This document shows positions 17,402 through 27,043 of a stretch of 64,000 bases of DNA, piece after piece. This stretch comes from Acidobacteriota bacterium. Its GTDB lineage: Bacteria; Acidobacteriota; Aminicenantia; Aminicenantales; Saccharicenantaceae. A program made the translations under genes and the position numbers. The notes under the pieces were generated by a model. The model saw nothing but the letters and a program-made list of their open reading frames with translations, did not search any database and had not been told where the DNA came from. The stretch is taken from the NCBI GenBank assembly GCA_039683095.1, contig JBDKSB010000009.1, forward strand, positions 60,175 through 124,174. The letters run 5' to 3'. Within the stretch, counting starts at the first letter, position 1; each line of letters starts with the position of its first letter.

Positions 17402-18404
17402 GCGCCGGCGGGGCCGAGACCGACGCCGCCCGGGCCACCCGCCCTCCCTGCCTGGCGATCAGGGCCTCGACCTTGCCGGCGTCGACGGCCGTCGTCGTCC
17501 CGACCCCGGTCGCGCAGACGGCGCCGCAGGCCGAGGCGTAGAGCAGGATGTCCTTCCACTCCGCCGCCGGAAGGTCGCGGCCCCGCGCGCCAGGGCCTTC
17601 GAGCCGACGGTGGAGCTTCAGGATGACGCCGGCCGAGAACGCGTCGCCGGCGCCGGTGGGGTCGACGATCCGGACCTTGAACGCGGGCAGGCGCAGGAGC
17701 GCGCCGCTCACGGCCGCTATCGATCCCTCCCCGCCGAGCGTCACCAGGACGTTCTTCGCGCCCAGGCGGCGGATCCGGGCCGCGGCCCGGACCGGGTCGG
17801 ATCCTCCGACGAAGGCGCGGGCCTCGTCGGCGTTGCAGTGGAAGACGTCCGTCCACGGCAGGGCCGGGCGCAGGAAAGCCCAGGTCTTCCGGTACGGGCT
17901 GACGACATCGACGAAGGTCAGGGCGCCCATGCTCCTGGCCCGCCGCAGGACCCTGGGGAGGGCGGCGTCGAAGCGGCCCAGGAGCCCGACGCCGCCGGCA
18001 TAATAGACGAGCGGCCGGTGGCGCTCGAGGAGCTCCAGGACCGGCCCGGCGGTCATCTCACCGTTCGCGCCAGGATCGGCATGGTAGCGGCGGTCCTCGC
18101 CGCGGGCCACCAGGATGAGGTCGAGCGAGGTCGGGGCCCGGCGGGTCAGCACGGGCTCGACGCCGAGCCCCCGGCCGCGGAGCTCGCCGGCCAGGTACTC
18201 GCCGAAGACGTCCCGCCCGGCCGGGAAGACCGCCCGGAGGCGGGACGGGGGCAGGCCCAGGCGGACGAGGTCGGCGGAGACGTTGCAGGCGTGGCCGCCG
18301 ATCGACGGCCGGACCGAGCAGAAGACGAGCTCGCCAGGCCGGGCCAGCCGGTCGAGCCCGCTGCCGATCATGTCGACGAGGGCGATGCCGCTGACCAGGA
18401 CCAC
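17358..18404 (-). CDS. PfkB-family carbohydrate kinase
   Basis: Ribokinase-fold kinase of 348 residues that phosphorylates a sugar or nucleoside with ATP. The N-terminal substrate region has SIGGHACNVSADLVRLGL. The C-terminal signature DPTGAGDAFSAG holds the catalytic base D254 and anion hole. The last 35 residues are an Arg/Pro/Ala-rich extension beyond the family core, lying in the part that overlaps the convergent UroD-like gene. Upstream on the same strand is the Tat-exported aldo/keto reductase, 19 bases away. Substrate unknown. Confidence 0.88.
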   Translation of the reverse strand: MVLVSGIALVDMIGSGLDRLARPGELVFCSVRPSIGGHACNVSADLVRLGLPPSRLRAVFPAGRDVFGEYLAGELRGRGLGVEPVLTRRAPTSLDLILVARGEDRRYHADPGANGEMTAGPVLELLERHRPLVYYAGGVGLLGRFDAALPRVLRRARSMGALTFVDVVSPYRKTWAFLRPALPWTDVFHCNADEARAFVGGSDPVRAAARIRRLGAKNVLVTLGGEGSIAAVSGALLRLPAFKVRIVDPTGAGDAFSAGVILKLHRRLEGPGARGRDLPAAEWKDILLYASACGAVCATGVGTTTAVDAGKVEALIARQGGRVARAASVSAPPAPRTGPARRGLPGGR

Positions 18405-18423
18405 GGGGCTTCCTTTCGGGCCT

Positions 18424-19656
18424 CTAGGCGAAGTGGAGCTTGAGCTGGCCGACGCGCCGGCCGATATCGACGCGGCCGCGGCACCGGGCGACGCAGGTCT
18501 CGCACGAGGCGCAGGCGTCGAGGCCCCGGCCGGCCGGCAGGCTGGCGATGGCCTCGCGGGCCTGGAAGACGTTGGGATAATGCAGGTACATGTGGGCCCG
18601 CATCAGCGCCGGGGTGTCCACGCCGGACGGGCAGGTGCCGGCGCAATCGCCGCACTGGACGCAGCGGGCCTGGGCCAGCCGGACGCCCCGGCCGGCCAGG
18701 AAGGCCTTCTCCGCGTCGGTCAGGGTCGGGTCGCGGGCCACGGAGACGTCCTCCTCGAGCTGGGCGAAGGTCGTGAAGCCGGGCACGGCGCAGGTGATGG
18801 CCTCGTTGCGGAGGGCCCACTTGAGCACGGCCGTCTGGCTGATCGATCCGCTGTAGAAGGGCTGGAGCTCGGCCGGCAGCTCCTCCCTGTACCAGGCCTG
18901 CATGCACTGGGTCTTCATGGCCACGAGGCCGATGCCCTTGGCCGAGGCTGCCTGGAGGGCCCGCGTCAGCCGGTCGTAGTCGTGCATGGCGTAGTTGTAG
19001 GCGACGAGCAGGACGTCGTAGAAGCCGAAGGCCGCCGCCTCCTCGAGACAGGCCGCCATGTTCTGATGGGTGGAGAAACCGGCGAAGCGGACCTTCTTCT
19101 GGTCCTTCAGCTCCTGGAAGGCCTCCAGGAACCCGGGCCGGCGGATATCGTCGACCAGGCTGACGTCGTGTATATAGAGGATGTCGACATAATCGGTCTT
19201 GACGCGCCGCAGGCTGCCCTCGAAGGTCTTGATGAAGGCGGCCTTGAGGTCGGCCGCCGGGAGGGACCGGCGCTGGGCGGGCGGGATGTTGGCCTTGGTG
19301 GCGATGATCGACTGGGACCGGGCGTTGAGCTCGCCCAGGACCGTGCCGACCATCTCCTCGTTCTTGCCGCGCCAGTAGCCGGCGGCCGTGTCGAAGTGGC
19401 GCAGGCCCAGTTCATAGGCGCGGCGGACGAGCTCGGGGTTGTCGGCGTTCATCACCCCCATGTTGACGACCGGGAGAACGAGGCCCGTCTTGCCGAGCGC
19501 CCGGGTGATGAGGGGCTTGTCCGCGGCGGCGGGAGCGGGATCGGCCGCCGCGGCGGCGGGCGGGCGGCCCGGCTTGCCGGCGCCTCCCAGCAGCGCCACG
19601 GCCCCCCCGGCCAAGGACCTGGAGAGGAAGTCCCTGCGGTTGAGCTTGTTCGTCAT
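18424..19656 (-). CDS. Tat-exported aldo/keto reductase with ferredoxin-type clusters
   Basis: Protein of 410 residues. The N-terminus carries a twin-arginine signal (NRRDFLSRSLAGGA), so it folds in the cytoplasm and is exported. Residues about 47-325 form an aldo/keto reductase barrel with the tetrad region (HFDTAAGYW, ATKAN, LYIHDV). The C-terminus has two cysteine sets, CVQCGDCAGTCP and CASCETCVARC, for two [4Fe-4S] clusters, implying electron delivery through iron-sulfur centres rather than only NADPH. The start is ATG 19656 with GGGAGG upstream. Such fusions are common in anaerobic polysaccharide degraders. The substrate could be a sugar lactone or aldehyde. Confidence 0.9.
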   Translation of the reverse strand: MTNKLNRRDFLSRSLAGGAVALLGGAGKPGRPPAAAAADPAPAAADKPLITRALGKTGLVLPVVNMGVMNADNPELVRRAYELGLRHFDTAAGYWRGKNEEMVGTVLGELNARSQSIIATKANIPPAQRRSLPAADLKAAFIKTFEGSLRRVKTDYVDILYIHDVSLVDDIRRPGFLEAFQELKDQKKVRFAGFSTHQNMAACLEEAAAFGFYDVLLVAYNYAMHDYDRLTRALQAASAKGIGLVAMKTQCMQAWYREELPAELQPFYSGSISQTAVLKWALRNEAITCAVPGFTTFAQLEEDVSVARDPTLTDAEKAFLAGRGVRLAQARCVQCGDCAGTCPSGVDTPALMRAHMYLHYPNVFQAREAIASLPAGRGLDACASCETCVARCRGRVDIGRRVGQLKLHFA

Positions 19657-19805
19657 GTCCGCCTCCCTTTCGTGGGATCCCGAAGGGGGTTTTAGCGGCC
19701 CCTGCTCCGGTCCGGCCTATTGTAGCCGACCTCGCTCCGGAAGCCAACCGGGGCCGGTGAACCTTCCGCCGGGGCCGGCCGTATATGCAGGAGAGGAGGC
19801 GACCG

Positions 19806-20006
19806 ATGATCAAATTCCTGCTCTGGCTGATGCTGTTCGTGATCTGCTGGCCGATCGCCCTGCTCGCCCTGTTCATGTATCCGATCGTCTGGCTCATGCT
19901 CATCCCCTTCCGGCTCCTGGGCATCACCGTCAACGCCGTCCTCGACCTGTTCAAGGCCGTCATCACCTTGCCGGCCCGGCTGCTGCGCGGCCCGAGCCGG
20001 GTCTGA
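19806..20006 (+). CDS. Small integral membrane protein
   Basis: Protein of 66 residues with two closely spaced hydrophobic helices (LLWLMLFVICWPIALLALF and WLMLIPFRLLGI) and a short basic tail. The ATG at 19806 is chosen because GAGAGGAGG lies seven bases upstream; an in-frame start at 19785 lies before that site. No family recognised. It stands alone between a leftward and a rightward gene. Confidence 0.7.
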   Translation: MIKFLLWLMLFVICWPIALLALFMYPIVWLMLIPFRLLGITVNAVLDLFKAVITLPARLLRGPSRV

Positions 20007-20042
20007 GCCGGGCGGCGCCCGGGCCGCGGCCGTTAGCGGCGG

Positions 20043-20072
20043 TTGCTTTCCGGTCCGCCAAGTTCATATAAT
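20043..20072 (+). promoter_or_regulatory. Consensus -10 promoter for the glycan operon
   Basis: TTGCTT (20043-20048), 18 bp, perfect TATAAT (20067-20072). The ATG at 20079 is only 12 bases after the first base of the -10, so the operon message should begin at or within its first codons and be leaderless. Confidence 0.7.
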
Positions 20073-20078
20073 CGGCCC

Positions 20079-22109
20079 ATGGAAGTGGGCGAGCACTTTT
20101 ACGCGGACGACCCGGCCCGCGGGCCGTCCGACGCCAGGACGACGCTGGCCGGCGTCGATTACTTCTTTCTCGGCAACGGGCTCATCCAGGCGGCCGTCCA
20201 GGTCGCGCCGGCCGGCGAGGGCTCTCCAGTCGGGCTCCTGGTCATGGACCCCGAGCGCCTCGGCCCCAAGCGGGCCGCCCTGACCTTCGATCCCGAGACC
20301 GGGCTGGCCGGAACGGCCCTGTCGATCGTCGACCGGGGCCGGACGCACGCGGCCGCGGCCGGGTCCGTCCGGGCCGGCTGGCTGAGCGGCGCGGCCGATC
20401 CGCGCGTCGAGATCGCCTGGCGGTCGGGCCCCTATCGCGTCACGGAGGTCTTCTTCTGCCCCGACCCGGGCTCAGCCCGGCTGGCCCGCCGCGTCTCGGT
20501 CACGAGATCCGCGGCCGGCGCCGCGAAGGTCCGGCTCAGGACCGGGGTGAAGGGACGGACGGTCGAGACGGAGATCGTTTTCCGCGGCCGCGCCGCGGCC
20601 ACGGCCCTCTTCGAGTACCGGCTGGCCGCGACGGCCGGCCAGGCCGCCGTCCGGCTTCGGACCGTCGCCGGCGCTGGCGCCGGGGACGCGGTCCCTGCCT
20701 GCTGGACGGACGCGGCGGCCTGCCGTTTCCATGACCCCCTGCTCGACCGCTTCTTCGCGGCCTCCAAGTTCCAGCTACGGGCCGCCGTCGCGGCCTCGGG
20801 CCGGCTCGACGGCAGCGTCTGGCAGTACAACCTCGAGTGGGTCCGCGACCAGTCCTTCATCGCCCTGGCCCTGGCCATGTCCGGCCAGGCCGGCGTCGCC
20901 CGGACCATCCTGGGCCGCCTCCTGCGCGAGTTCATCAGCGGCGAAGGCGCGCCCATGGATTCGAGCCGCTTCCGCCCCTGGCAGGAAAGCGAGGTCGATC
21001 AGAACGGCGTCCTCCTTTTCGCCCTCGAAGCGTACGTCAACTGGACCGGCGACCTGGGCCTGGTGAGGGAGCATTGGGACAGGATCGCCAGGGCCGCCGC
21101 CTTCCCGCTCCGGCCAGTCTTCCGCCACGCCCCGTCGGGGCTCCTGCTCAATCGCCGCGAGTTCTGGGAGCGGCACGGGGCCCACGGCATCCAGCCGGGC
21201 CTGGAACTGGCCCACCAGCTCTTCATGGTCATGGGCCTGCGCGCGGCCGGCCGCCTGGCGGCCCGGACAGGCCGGCCCGACCTGTCCCGCCGCTGGACGG
21301 AAGCGGCCATGGACCTGCGCAAGGCGATGCTCAAGGACCCGGCTTACTCGCTCGTCGAGAACGGGACTCTCATCAAGCGCCGCGGCCCGGACGGTCGGGC
21401 GCAAAGGACCATCCGGCCGGAACCCGGCGCGGGGCTGCCGCGCCAGGCCCCGCTCTTCGGGCCCGGCCGCCATAGGCTGGACCCGGACACGTCGGCCGCG
21501 CTCGCCGTCGCCTGGTCGTTCGTCGACCCCGGCAGCCGCCTGGCGCTGCGGACGCTGGGCTCCATGGAGAAGCTCTGGAACCAGCGCTGGTCCGGTGGCG
21601 GCTGCGGCCGCTATCACGTCACCTCCGAGCCCGACTCGCCGGGCCCCTGGCCGTTCGCCTCGCTCTTCGTGGCCCGGGCCGCCCTCGAGGCCGGTCAGCC
21701 GGCCAAGGCGCGCCGCGTCGTCGACTGGCTCGGCCGGGTCCCGGGGGGACGGGCCGGGTCATGGTTCGAGTTCTACGGCCAGCGTCCCGTTCCGCCCTAT
21801 CCCCAGGCCGGGATCATCCCCTGGACCTGGGCCGAGATGATCATTCTCTGCGTCCACCATCTGCTCGGCGTCCGGCCGGGCGAGGACTTCGTCAGCCTGC
21901 AGCCCCGGCTCCTGCCGGGCCTGGACCGGATGGAGGCCGACCTGCCGCTTCGCGGCGGCCGGCTCGAGCTCCGCGTCCGGCGGGCCCGCCGCGGCGAAAA
22001 GGCGCGCTTCGAGTCGGGCGGCCGCAAGGCCGCCTATCACCGCTACGGCTTCGGCCTCGAACTGCCGCGGAGCTCCGAGCGCGTCGTCGTGCGCGCCATC
22101 ATCCCATAA
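20079..22109 (+). CDS. Six-hairpin glycosidase-like protein (GH15/GH63-type)
   Basis: Cytoplasmic-looking protein of 676 residues with no signal peptide. An N-terminal beta-sandwich part (about 1-215) precedes an (alpha/alpha)6 barrel recognisable by VWQYNLEWVRDQSF (candidate acid E253), WQESEVDQNG and PYPQAGIIPWTWAEM. It resembles glycogen-debranching, glucoamylase-like and GH63 enzymes and should hydrolyse an alpha-glycoside, but the exact family and linkage are uncertain. It is the first gene of a tightly spaced operon; GH38 starts 13 bases later. The start was chosen because TATAAT lies just upstream of this ATG. Confidence 0.75.
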   Translation: MEVGEHFYADDPARGPSDARTTLAGVDYFFLGNGLIQAAVQVAPAGEGSPVGLLVMDPERLGPKRAALTFDPETGLAGTALSIVDRGRTHAAAAGSVRAGWLSGAADPRVEIAWRSGPYRVTEVFFCPDPGSARLARRVSVTRSAAGAAKVRLRTGVKGRTVETEIVFRGRAAATALFEYRLAATAGQAAVRLRTVAGAGAGDAVPACWTDAAACRFHDPLLDRFFAASKFQLRAAVAASGRLDGSVWQYNLEWVRDQSFIALALAMSGQAGVARTILGRLLREFISGEGAPMDSSRFRPWQESEVDQNGVLLFALEAYVNWTGDLGLVREHWDRIARAAAFPLRPVFRHAPSGLLLNRREFWERHGAHGIQPGLELAHQLFMVMGLRAAGRLAARTGRPDLSRRWTEAAMDLRKAMLKDPAYSLVENGTLIKRRGPDGRAQRTIRPEPGAGLPRQAPLFGPGRHRLDPDTSAALAVAWSFVDPGSRLALRTLGSMEKLWNQRWSGGGCGRYHVTSEPDSPGPWPFASLFVARAALEAGQPAKARRVVDWLGRVPGGRAGSWFEFYGQRPVPPYPQAGIIPWTWAEMIILCVHHLLGVRPGEDFVSLQPRLLPGLDRMEADLPLRGGRLELRVRRARRGEKARFESGGRKAAYHRYGFGLELPRSSERVVVRAIIP

Positions 22110-22122
22110 AGAGAGGACCGAC

Positions 22123-24621
22123 ATGCCCGCCCGGAAGATCCATCTCGTCGCCAACGCCCATCTCGACCCGGTCTGGCTCTGGGAATGGCAGGAGGGCGCC
22201 GGCGAAGCGCTGTCCACATTCCGCCAGGCGGCGGAGTTCTGCGAGAAGCGCCGCGGCTTCGTCTTCTGCCACAACGAGGCCGTCCTCTACGCCTGGGTCG
22301 AGGAGAACGAGCCGGCCCTGTTCCGCCGGATCCGCCGTCTGGTCCGCGAGGGGAAGTGGCACGTCATGGGCGGCTGGCACATCCAGCCCGACTGCAACAT
22401 GCCGAGCGGCGAATCGTTCGTCCGCCAGGCCCTCTCGGGCCGGCGCTATTTCAAGGCCAAGCTCGGGGTCGAGCCGCGGACGGCGGTCAACCTCGACCCG
22501 TTCGGCCACACCCGGGGCTTGGTGCAGATCCTGGCCAAGAGCGGCTACGCCAGCTACCTCTGCTGCCGGCCCGGCAACCGGGAGTGTCCGCTCCCGAGCG
22601 ACGAGTTCGTCTGGGTCGGCTACGACGGCTCCGAGGTCCTGGCCAACCGGGCCTCGGCCCATTACTGCTCGGTCGGCGGCCAGGAGCGGGCCCGCCTGGA
22701 AAAATGGCTGGCGGACAATCCCGGGGACGAACCCGTCATCCATCTCTGGGGCATCGGCAACCACGGCGGCGGGCCGTCCCGCAAGGACCTCGACGACCTG
22801 GCCGCGCTGGCGGCGGAGAGGCCGGACCTCGAGCTCGTCCATTCGACGCCCGACGCCTATTTCGAGGAGCTGGAAGGGCGGCGGGCGGCGCTGCCGCGCC
22901 GGGAGAAGGACCTCAATCCCTGGGCCGTCGGCTGCTACACCTCGATGGCCCGGATCAAGCAGGGCCACCGGCGCCTCGAGAACGAGCTTTTCTCGGCGGA
23001 GAAGATGATCACGACGGCCTGGCTCCAGGGGCTCATGCCCTACCCCCAGGACGACCTCGAAGCGGCCAGGCGCGACCTGGCCTTCGTCCAGTTCCACGAC
23101 ATCCTGCCCGGATCGGCCGTCCCGTCCGGCGAGGAAGGGGCCCTGCGGACGATCGGCCACGGCCTCGAGACGCTGGCCCGGCTCAAGGCCAGGGCCTTCT
23201 TCGCCCTGGCGGCCGGCGAGGCCGGGACGGCCAAGGACGAGATCCCGGTCTTCGCCTTCAATCCCCAGGCCTACCCCGTGCGCGCCCTGGTCGAGTGCGA
23301 GATCGAGCCCTGGGAGCCGAACTTCGGCAAGACGCCCTGGAACCCGCGGATCTACGCCCGCGGCAAGGCCCTGCCCGCCCAGGCCGAAAAGGAAGAGAGC
23401 AACCTCAGCGTGGAGTGGCGCAAGCGGGTCGTCTTCGAGGCCGAGCTCGCTCCCGGCCGGCTCAACCGGTTCTCGTGCCGCCTGGAGAAGCCCCCGGACA
23501 GGCCGGAGGCCCGGACGAAGGCGAGCAGCGGCGCCGTCAAGGTCGCGACGTCCGATCTCGAGGCCGTGATCAACGCCGGGACAGGGCTCCTCGACGCCTT
23601 CATCGCGGGCGGCCGGGACCTCCTCGAGCCCGGCGCGTTCAGGCCGCTGGTCATCCGCGACAACGCCGACCCGTGGGGCATGAAGGTCCGCGGCTTCCGG
23701 AACGTGGCCGGGGCCTTCGCCCCGGCCTCGCCGGAGGAGGCGGCCCGCTTCTCCGGCCTGCGCGAGGGCGGGCTCGAGCCCGTCCGCGTGATCGAGGACG
23801 GCGAGGTCCGGACGGTCGTAGAGGCCATCTTCGCCTACGGCTCGTCCAGGATGGCCGTGCACTACAAGATCCCCAAACGGGGCGCGGAGATCGAGATCGC
23901 GATCCGGGTCTTCTGGGCCGAGCGCGACGCCATGCTCAAGCTCGGCCTGACGCCGAGACTGCGGGCCGCACGCTTCCTGGGCCAGGTCGCCTACGGCGCC
24001 GACGAGCTGCCGTCGAACGGCGACGAGGCCGTGGCCCAGAAATGGCTGGCCCTGGTCTCGGAAGCGGACGACGCCGCGCTGAGCGTCGTCAACGACGGCA
24101 CCTACGGCTCGGATTGGGACGGCCGTGAGCTGCGCCTGTCCCTGATGCGGTCGCCGGCCTACGCGGCCGACACCTGGGAGGACAAGCTGGCCGTGGCCCG
24201 GGACCGGTTCGTCCCGCGCCAGGACACGGGCGAGCGGACCTTCCGGTTCTGGCTCAACGGCGGCCCGCTCGCCGGCCGCATGGAGGCCGTGGACCGCGAG
24301 GCCCTGGCACATAACGAGGCGCCCTATGTCCTGGCCTACTGCCCTCCCGGCGGCGGAAAGACGGCGGCCGCGGGGATCGTCGTCGAGGGCGCCGCTGTCG
24401 AGGTCGCGGCTTTCAAGAAAGCCGAGGACGGCCGGGACGTCGTCATCCGGCTGTTCGAGCCGACCGGCCGGCCGCGCCGCGCCGTCGTCAAGCTGCCGGC
24501 GCTCGGCGCCCGGACGGCCGTCCGACTGGGGGCCTTCGAGATCAAGACGCTCCGCTTCAACCGGCGGACGAAGACGTTCGCCGAAACCGACCTCCTCGAG
24601 CGGGCCAGAGCGAAGGGATGA
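22123..24621 (+). CDS. GH38 alpha-mannosidase-like glycosidase
   Basis: Protein of 832 residues. The GH38 N-terminal barrel is clear: VANAHLDPVWLWEW holds the zinc ligands His and Asp, and D125 in NLDPFGHT is the expected nucleophile. A further metal-binding His lies in VQFHDILPGSAV. A three-helix middle domain and C-terminal beta domains follow. No signal peptide is visible, so it probably acts on imported oligosaccharides with alpha-mannosyl linkages. The Shine-Dalgarno AGAGAGG precedes the ATG. Its stop overlaps the next start (ATGA), which indicates translational coupling to the UroD-like gene. Confidence 0.92.
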   Translation: MPARKIHLVANAHLDPVWLWEWQEGAGEALSTFRQAAEFCEKRRGFVFCHNEAVLYAWVEENEPALFRRIRRLVREGKWHVMGGWHIQPDCNMPSGESFVRQALSGRRYFKAKLGVEPRTAVNLDPFGHTRGLVQILAKSGYASYLCCRPGNRECPLPSDEFVWVGYDGSEVLANRASAHYCSVGGQERARLEKWLADNPGDEPVIHLWGIGNHGGGPSRKDLDDLAALAAERPDLELVHSTPDAYFEELEGRRAALPRREKDLNPWAVGCYTSMARIKQGHRRLENELFSAEKMITTAWLQGLMPYPQDDLEAARRDLAFVQFHDILPGSAVPSGEEGALRTIGHGLETLARLKARAFFALAAGEAGTAKDEIPVFAFNPQAYPVRALVECEIEPWEPNFGKTPWNPRIYARGKALPAQAEKEESNLSVEWRKRVVFEAELAPGRLNRFSCRLEKPPDRPEARTKASSGAVKVATSDLEAVINAGTGLLDAFIAGGRDLLEPGAFRPLVIRDNADPWGMKVRGFRNVAGAFAPASPEEAARFSGLREGGLEPVRVIEDGEVRTVVEAIFAYGSSRMAVHYKIPKRGAEIEIAIRVFWAERDAMLKLGLTPRLRAARFLGQVAYGADELPSNGDEAVAQKWLALVSEADDAALSVVNDGTYGSDWDGRELRLSLMRSPAYAADTWEDKLAVARDRFVPRQDTGERTFRFWLNGGPLAGRMEAVDREALAHNEAPYVLAYCPPGGGKTAAAGIVVEGAAVEVAAFKKAEDGRDVVIRLFEPTGRPRRAVVKLPALGARTAVRLGAFEIKTLRFNRRTKTFAETDLLERARAKG

Positions 24622-25757
24622 CCTCGAAGGAGCGGGTCGCCGCCGTCCTCGAGGGCCGCATCCCCGACCGCGTCCCCTACGCCGAGTTCGCCGTCGACTT
24701 CGACACGGTCGAGCGCCTGCTCGGCCACGAGACCTTCCTGCGGGCCAAGGCCAAGTCCCAGATCGCCTTCTGGGAGGGCCGGCACGACGAGGTGGCTCAA
24801 AGCTGGCTCGAGGACCACATCGCCCTGCAGAGGAAGCTGCCGCTCGACATCGTCACCTTCCCCACGGCCACCTGGGAGCTGCCGCCGCCCGACGCGCCGC
24901 CGCCGCCGCGACGGATCGACGCCGCGACCTGGGAGGACCGCGAGGGCCGCGTCTACAAGCTGTCGGAGGCGACCCAGGACATCACCTGCGTCCACGATCC
25001 GGTCCGGGACGCCCGGGTCTTCACGGCGGCCGAGTTCGAACGCGAACCCGAGCCGGCCCGCCGCGACGAGAGGTCGTGGGCCATCCTCGACGCGGTCGTG
25101 CGGGAGTTCAAGGACGAGAAGTTCATCGCCGGGCCGTCGGGCGGGTCGGTCGGCATCGTCCTGCTCGGCGGGATGGAGCGCGGCCTGCTCGAGCTCGCGG
25201 CCAACCCCGAGGCCGTCCGGGCGGCCACGCGGCAGATGGTGCGGCGCGAGAACGCGGCCGACGAGGCCTTCATCCACCCGGATTCCGACGCCGTGCTCTG
25301 GGCCGAGGACCTGGGCTTCAAGACCGGGCCGCTCATCGGGCCGGCCATGTTCCGCGACTTCTTCCTCGAGGCCAACAAGGAGCGGGTCCGCCGCGTCCGG
25401 GACGGGTACGGCAAGAAGGTCCTCCAGCACTGCTGCGGCAACATCAACCTGCTCCTGGACATCTTCGTCGACATCGGCTTCGACGCCTACCAATCCATCC
25501 AGCCGACGGCCGGCATGGATCTCTGCCGGCTGAAGCGGGAGGTCGGCGCCCGGATGACCCTGTGGGGCGGCGTGGCCGTCGAGCACCTGGTCGGGGGCGC
25601 GCCGGAGGACGTCCGGGCCGACGTCCGGCGGGCCATGGACTGCGCCAAGCCCGGCGGCCGGTTCATCCTCGGCTCGAGCCACAGCGTCGCCGTCGGCACG
25701 AAGTACGACAATTTCATGGCCCTGCTGGACGCGCACGCCGAACTGTGTCAGTATTAG
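24618..25757 (+). CDS. UroD-like methyltransferase-family protein
   Basis: Protein of 379 residues of the uroporphyrinogen decarboxylase superfamily, closer to methylcobamide methyltransferases than to HemE (opening TSKERVAAVLEGRIPDRVPY). It keeps the H-x-C zinc motif (H271, C273 in LQHCCGN), but the distal ligand position reads G-S-S-H (352-355) instead of Cys. It overlaps GH38 by four bases and is followed 16 bases later by a dehydrogenase, so it belongs to the glycan operon. UroD-like proteins are often found in carbohydrate operons of anaerobes with unknown roles, possibly demethylating methylated sugars through the corrinoid protein encoded at 38.3-39.0 kb. Confidence 0.83.
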   Translation: MTSKERVAAVLEGRIPDRVPYAEFAVDFDTVERLLGHETFLRAKAKSQIAFWEGRHDEVAQSWLEDHIALQRKLPLDIVTFPTATWELPPPDAPPPPRRIDAATWEDREGRVYKLSEATQDITCVHDPVRDARVFTAAEFEREPEPARRDERSWAILDAVVREFKDEKFIAGPSGGSVGIVLLGGMERGLLELAANPEAVRAATRQMVRRENAADEAFIHPDSDAVLWAEDLGFKTGPLIGPAMFRDFFLEANKERVRRVRDGYGKKVLQHCCGNINLLLDIFVDIGFDAYQSIQPTAGMDLCRLKREVGARMTLWGGVAVEHLVGGAPEDVRADVRRAMDCAKPGGRFILGSSHSVAVGTKYDNFMALLDAHAELCQY

Positions 25758-25773
25758 CGCCAAGGAGAGGACG

Positions 25774-27015
25774 ATGGCGGAACCCGTATCTCTCGTCATG
25801 GTCGGCGTCGGCGGCATGGGCGCGGTCTATCTCCAGTCGCTGCTCGAGCGCCGGGACGAGGGCCTGTTCCGCATCGCCGGAGCCGTCGATCCTCAGCCGA
25901 ACCGCTGCAAGCAGTACGTCGAGATGCGGGCCATGGGCGTGCCCTGCTTCGTCAGCCTCCAGGACTTTTACCGGAACCGCAAGGCCGACCTGGCCGTCCT
26001 CTCCTCCCCCATCCAGGTCCACATGCCCCAGGCGACGTTCGCCCTGGCCAGGGGCAGCCACGTCCTCTGCGAGAAGCCGGCGGCCGGCACGATCCAGGAG
26101 CTGCGGGCGGCGGTGGAGGTGGAGCGGGCCTCTGGTCGCTGGGTGGCCGTCGGCTACCAGTGGTCCTTCAGCCCGGCCGTGCAGGCGCTCAAGGCCGACA
26201 TCAGGTCGGGGCTCCTGGGCGCGCCGCGCAAGCTCAAGTGCCTCTACCTCTGGCCCCGGGACGAGGGCTATTACGCCCGGAACGACTGGGCCGGGCGGAA
26301 GCGCGACGCGGACGGGGGCTGGGTCCTGGACAGCCCGGTCCAGAACGCCATGGCCCACGACCTCCACAACATGTTCTACATCCTCGGCCGGGAGACCGCG
26401 GCGAGCGCCCGGCCGGCATCCGTCGAGGCCGAGCTCTACCGGGCCAACGCCATCGAGAACTTCGACACCGCCGCCGCCCGCGTCCGGACGGAGGACGGCG
26501 TCGAGCTCCTGTTCTACGTCAGCCACGCCTCGGCGGAAGACCGCGGCCCCGTCGTCCGCTGCGAGTTCGAGAAGGCCGTGGTGCGCTGCGACAGCCGGAC
26601 CTCCGGCCTCTGGGCCGAGTTCCCGGACGGGAGGCGCAAGGACTACGGCGTCCCGGACGACGAGCCGATGAACAAGCTCTGGCAGTCGATCAGCGGGGCC
26701 CGGGAGGGCGGGGCGCGGCCGCTCTGCGGGCTCGAGGCGGCGGCCAGCCAGACGCTGTGCATGAACGGCATCCAGGATTCGATGCCGGACATCCGCGATT
26801 TCCCGGCCGGGATGGTCCGGATGGTCGAGGGGCTGGCGGCCCCACGGACGGTCATCGAGACGCCGGGCGCGAAACGGCGGGTCGTCGAGGGCCTCGACGA
26901 GGCCTTCGCGGCCTGTTACGAAGCGGAGAAGCTCCCCTCCGAGATGGGACTGCCCTGGAGCGCCAGGGGCGAGCCGATCGACCTCACGGCCTACGCGGCC
27001 TATCCCTCGCGCTGA
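25774..27015 (+). CDS. Gfo/Idh/MocA-family oxidoreductase
   Basis: NAD(P)-dependent sugar dehydrogenase or isomerase-type enzyme of 413 residues. The Rossmann motif VGVGGMGAVYLQ is at the N-terminus and the family Lys in CEKPAAGTIQE near residue 110. The C-terminal alpha/beta domain begins with GYQWSFSPAVQALK. No export signal is visible. AAGGAG lies eight bases upstream of the ATG. As the fourth gene of the glycan operon it probably oxidises a sugar or sugar alcohol released by the two glycosidases. Confidence 0.9.
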   Translation: MAEPVSLVMVGVGGMGAVYLQSLLERRDEGLFRIAGAVDPQPNRCKQYVEMRAMGVPCFVSLQDFYRNRKADLAVLSSPIQVHMPQATFALARGSHVLCEKPAAGTIQELRAAVEVERASGRWVAVGYQWSFSPAVQALKADIRSGLLGAPRKLKCLYLWPRDEGYYARNDWAGRKRDADGGWVLDSPVQNAMAHDLHNMFYILGRETAASARPASVEAELYRANAIENFDTAAARVRTEDGVELLFYVSHASAEDRGPVVRCEFEKAVVRCDSRTSGLWAEFPDGRRKDYGVPDDEPMNKLWQSISGAREGGARPLCGLEAAASQTLCMNGIQDSMPDIRDFPAGMVRMVEGLAAPRTVIETPGAKRRVVEGLDEAFAACYEAEKLPSEMGLPWSARGEPIDLTAYAAYPSR

Positions 27016-27043
27016 GGGCGGCGCGGCGGGACCGGACACCAGC